Shown in pieces: positions 5,273 through 6,752 of a stretch of 6,752 nucleotides of DNA (the stretch's first letter is position 1; every line of letters starts with the position of its first letter). The translations under genes and the position numbers were made by a program. The DNA lies in contig JAOZOT010000195.1 of assembly GCA_029933115.1 (NCBI GenBank), positions 1 to 6,752 on the forward strand, in the 5' to 3' direction. The stretch is from Anaerolineae bacterium (GTDB lineage Bacteria; Chloroflexota; Anaerolineae; E26-bin7). The notes beneath the pieces were generated by a model. That model was not told where the DNA came from. It saw only the letters and a list, made by a program, of their open reading frames with translations, and did no database searches.

Positions 5273-6523
5273 GTGAAAGAACCCGGAGCCGTTGGAAGTT
5301 CCTTGGAACTGCATCTAACTGATATAGCCCACGGAGGCGCAGCCCTGGGACGGCACGAGGGGAAGGTGGTCTTTGTACCTTATGCCATCCCCGGCGAGGA
5401 AGTGCTGGTTGAAATCGTCGAGGACAAAGGACGCTACGCTCAGGGGCGGTTGGTGGAGGTGCTCTCTCATTCGCCGCAGCGTGTACAACCTCTCTGCCCT
5501 CACTTCGGAAGTCACGCCTGCGGCGGTTGTCACTGGCAGCACATTGCCTACCAGACCCAACTGGAGCTCAAACAGCGCATCGTTCAGGATCAATTGAAGC
5601 GCATTGGCCACTTTGAGAGCGTGCCGGTTAAACCGGTGCTAGGCAGCCCTGAGCCCTGGCGCTACCGTAACCACGTTCAGTTCACCCTGGACGAGTATGG
5701 ACGGTTGGGTTTCATGGGGGCCGAGAGCCGGCAGGTGGTGCCCATCGAAGAATGTTACATCATGCACCCTCTGCTCGACGAGATCTTTGCCGCCTTGGAC
5801 CTGGAGCTGCCAGAGCTCAAGCGCCTTTCGCTGCGCTGCGGGGTTAACACCGGCCAGAAAACGGTCGTCTTTGAGACCTACGAGGATGAGCCTTTCGAGC
5901 TGGAAGTGGATTTGCCTGTCTTCTGTGTCTTTCTCCTGAGTGACGGTCGCACGGCCACGCTCATTGGCCAGGAGTACATCATTGAGATTCTGGCCGGACG
6001 AGAGTACCGCATCTCGGCGCCCAGTTTCTTCCAGGTCAACACGCCCCAGGCAGAAGAATTGGTACGCCTGGTGAAGAGCTATCTGGCTCCCACAGGCAAC
6101 GAGGTGTTGCTGGATGCTTACTGCGGAGTGGGTGTCTTTGGGCTGAGCTTGGCTGATGAAGTGGGGCAGGTCATTGGCGTGGAGGGGAGCCCCAGTGCTG
6201 TGTCTGATGCTCGCTTCAACGCCGGCCCGGCCGGTAACGTTGAATTTATCGAGGGAAAGGTGGAGGAAGTCCTGCCCTCTCTGAAAGCCTCCATTGACCT
6301 GGCTGTTCTCGACCCGCCGCGTCAAGGGTGTGCTTCAGAAGCGTTGGCAGCCCTGGACAGGCTGGCTCCGACCAAAATTGTCTACGTTTCTTGCGACCCG
6401 GCTATCCTGGCCCGCGATACCCGCCGACTTGTCCAGGCCGGCTATCAATTGGTCGAAGTACAGCCCGTAGACATGTTCCCCCAGACCTATCACATCGAGA
6501 GTGTGGCCCTTTTGAGGCGCTAA
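5273..6523 (+). CDS. rlmD: 23S rRNA (uracil-C5) methyltransferase, RlmD/RumA type
   Basis: Predicted 416-residue SAM-dependent enzyme that methylates C5 of a uracil in 23S rRNA (U1939 in E. coli numbering for RlmD). Residues about 11-65 form a TRAM RNA-binding domain (LTDIAHGGAALGR). C75, C83, C86 and C161 match the four Fe-S cluster cysteines, with CX7CX2C spacing where E. coli RumA has CX5CX2C. The SAM-binding motif is LLDAYCGVGVFGL (279-291). DPPRQG (347-352), the catalytic nucleophile C374 in YVSCDP, and the base E409 in HIESVALL are all present, so the enzyme should be active. Exact site choice (U1939, U747 or both) cannot be read from sequence, and the TrmA/RlmCD group is the main alternative. 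The GTG start has no clear Shine-Dalgarno; a TTG at 5303 with GGAAG 4 nt upstream would remove ten residues before the TRAM domain. It has its own promoter and stands apart from the kinase gene. Confidence 0.9.
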   Translation: MKEPGAVGSSLELHLTDIAHGGAALGRHEGKVVFVPYAIPGEEVLVEIVEDKGRYAQGRLVEVLSHSPQRVQPLCPHFGSHACGGCHWQHIAYQTQLELKQRIVQDQLKRIGHFESVPVKPVLGSPEPWRYRNHVQFTLDEYGRLGFMGAESRQVVPIEECYIMHPLLDEIFAALDLELPELKRLSLRCGVNTGQKTVVFETYEDEPFELEVDLPVFCVFLLSDGRTATLIGQEYIIEILAGREYRISAPSFFQVNTPQAEELVRLVKSYLAPTGNEVLLDAYCGVGVFGLSLADEVGQVIGVEGSPSAVSDARFNAGPAGNVEFIEGKVEEVLPSLKASIDLAVLDPPRQGCASEALAALDRLAPTKIVYVSCDPAILARDTRRLVQAGYQLVEVQPVDMFPQTYHIESVALLRR

Positions 6524-6526
6524 GGG

Positions 6527-6547
6527 CTTGTCCAATTGCTGGACGAG
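6527..6547 (+). terminator. Possible terminator hairpin after rlmD
   Basis: CTTGTCCA (6527-6534) pairs with TGGACGAG (6540-6547) over 8 positions with one wobble and a 5-nt loop, starting 3 nt after the stop codon. There is no T run, so it may protect the 3' end rather than terminate. Confidence 0.35.
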
Positions 6548-6622
6548 GCAGTGAGCCACGAAGGCCCGAAAGCAGAGAGAAGGTAACAGTGTAATTTTGT
6601 GAGGGCATTCGGCCTGGCCCCC

Positions 6623-6644
6623 GAGCTAAAGCTCAGGCCTGAGC
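6623..6644. repeat. Overlapping palindromes GAGCT-aa-AGCTC and a 14-bp perfect palindrome
   Basis: GAGCT (6623-6627) pairs with AGCTC (6630-6634) around a 2-nt loop. The right arm overlaps a perfect 14-bp palindrome GCTCAGGCCTGAGC (6631-6644). The GAGC and GCTC units alternate, so different foldings exclude each other. It is non-coding and looks like a dispersed intergenic repeat. Confidence 0.55.
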
Positions 6645-6649
6645 AGCTC

Positions 6650-6669
6650 TAGCCCGCTGAAGCGGGCTA
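6650..6669. repeat. Palindromic repeat TAGCCCGCT-ga-AGCGGGCTA
   Basis: Perfect 9-bp arms at 6650-6658 and 6661-6669 surround a 2-nt centre. I recall very similar GC-rich palindromes scattered between genes in Chloroflexota and some other phyla, so it is probably a REP-like element. No T run follows. Confidence 0.65.
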
Positions 6670-6718
6670 TTGACCTGCGTAGATGGCCGTTTACAGTGTG
6701 TCTGAAAAATGCTCGTAG

Positions 6719-6736
6719 TGGCGACTTGAGTCGCCA
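6719..6736. repeat. Palindromic repeat TGGCGACT-tg-AGTCGCCA
   Basis: Perfect 8-bp arms at 6719-6726 and 6729-6736 surround a 2-nt centre. The surrounding GCTCGTAGTGGCGACT looks like one end of a longer dispersed repeat that may continue past the window edge. Apart from these palindromes I see no gene in 6524-6752. Confidence 0.6.
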
Positions 6737-6752
6737 ACGACCGGTGCTCTGC

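Noticed and set aside
5639..6325. 228-codon open frame on the - strand
   Set aside because: It is antisense to the rRNA methyltransferase SAM domain; composition is typical of a shadow frame.
6524..6752. tRNA gene or CRISPR array in the 3' palindromic region
   Set aside because: No cloverleaf arms or conserved T-loop are seen, and the palindromes differ in sequence and spacing, so they are not CRISPR repeats.

Overview
The window looks like bacterial chromosome from a moderately GC-rich organism, with five intact genes on the + strand and one gene fragment on the - strand. My best guess for the host is Chloroflexota (Anaerolineae-like). The guess rests on frequent GTG starts, a polysaccharide co-polymerase and its tyrosine kinase encoded as separate proteins, the flavor of the kinase C-terminus, and small palindromic repeats between genes. 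It is an inference from memory of such genomes, not a database result.

Layout. Positions 1-403 (- strand) hold the N-terminal 134 codons of a family 2 glycosyltransferase that runs off the left edge. Its composition is very unlike the rest: 94% of its codons end in G or C by hand count. That suggests either horizontal transfer or an assembly join near 480-520. Positions 404-652 form a hairpin-rich divergent intergenic region. Then come an uncharacterised FAD-dependent dehydrogenase of the COG2509 type (653-2038), the tRNA methylthiotransferase MiaB (2102-3397), a Wzz/CapA-like polysaccharide co-polymerase (3503-4294), a CapB/CpsD-like bacterial tyrosine kinase (4416-5093), and the 23S rRNA uracil-C5 methyltransferase RlmD/RumA (5273-6523). 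The last 229 bases are non-coding and carry several short palindromes.

How the genes work together. The co-polymerase and the kinase should form one two-component membrane complex that controls capsule or exopolysaccharide chain length and export. No polymerase, flippase or priming transferase lies beside them. MiaB and RlmD both modify RNA (tRNA position 37 and 23S rRNA), and both use Fe-S clusters. The first four + strand genes are spaced 63-121 bp apart with no clear terminator between them, so they may be partly cotranscribed. A strong hairpin terminator (5174-5219) followed at once by a near-consensus sigma-70-type promoter (5229-5257) makes rlmD a separate transcription unit.

Overall this is a mostly ordinary housekeeping and envelope region. 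I see no convincing new multi-gene system. The points most worth a second look are the compositional break on the left, the four-cysteine insertion in the uncharacterised flavoprotein, the extra membrane segment in the co-polymerase with an 82-bp inverted-repeat element before its kinase, and the 3' palindromes whose different stems share one apex pattern.
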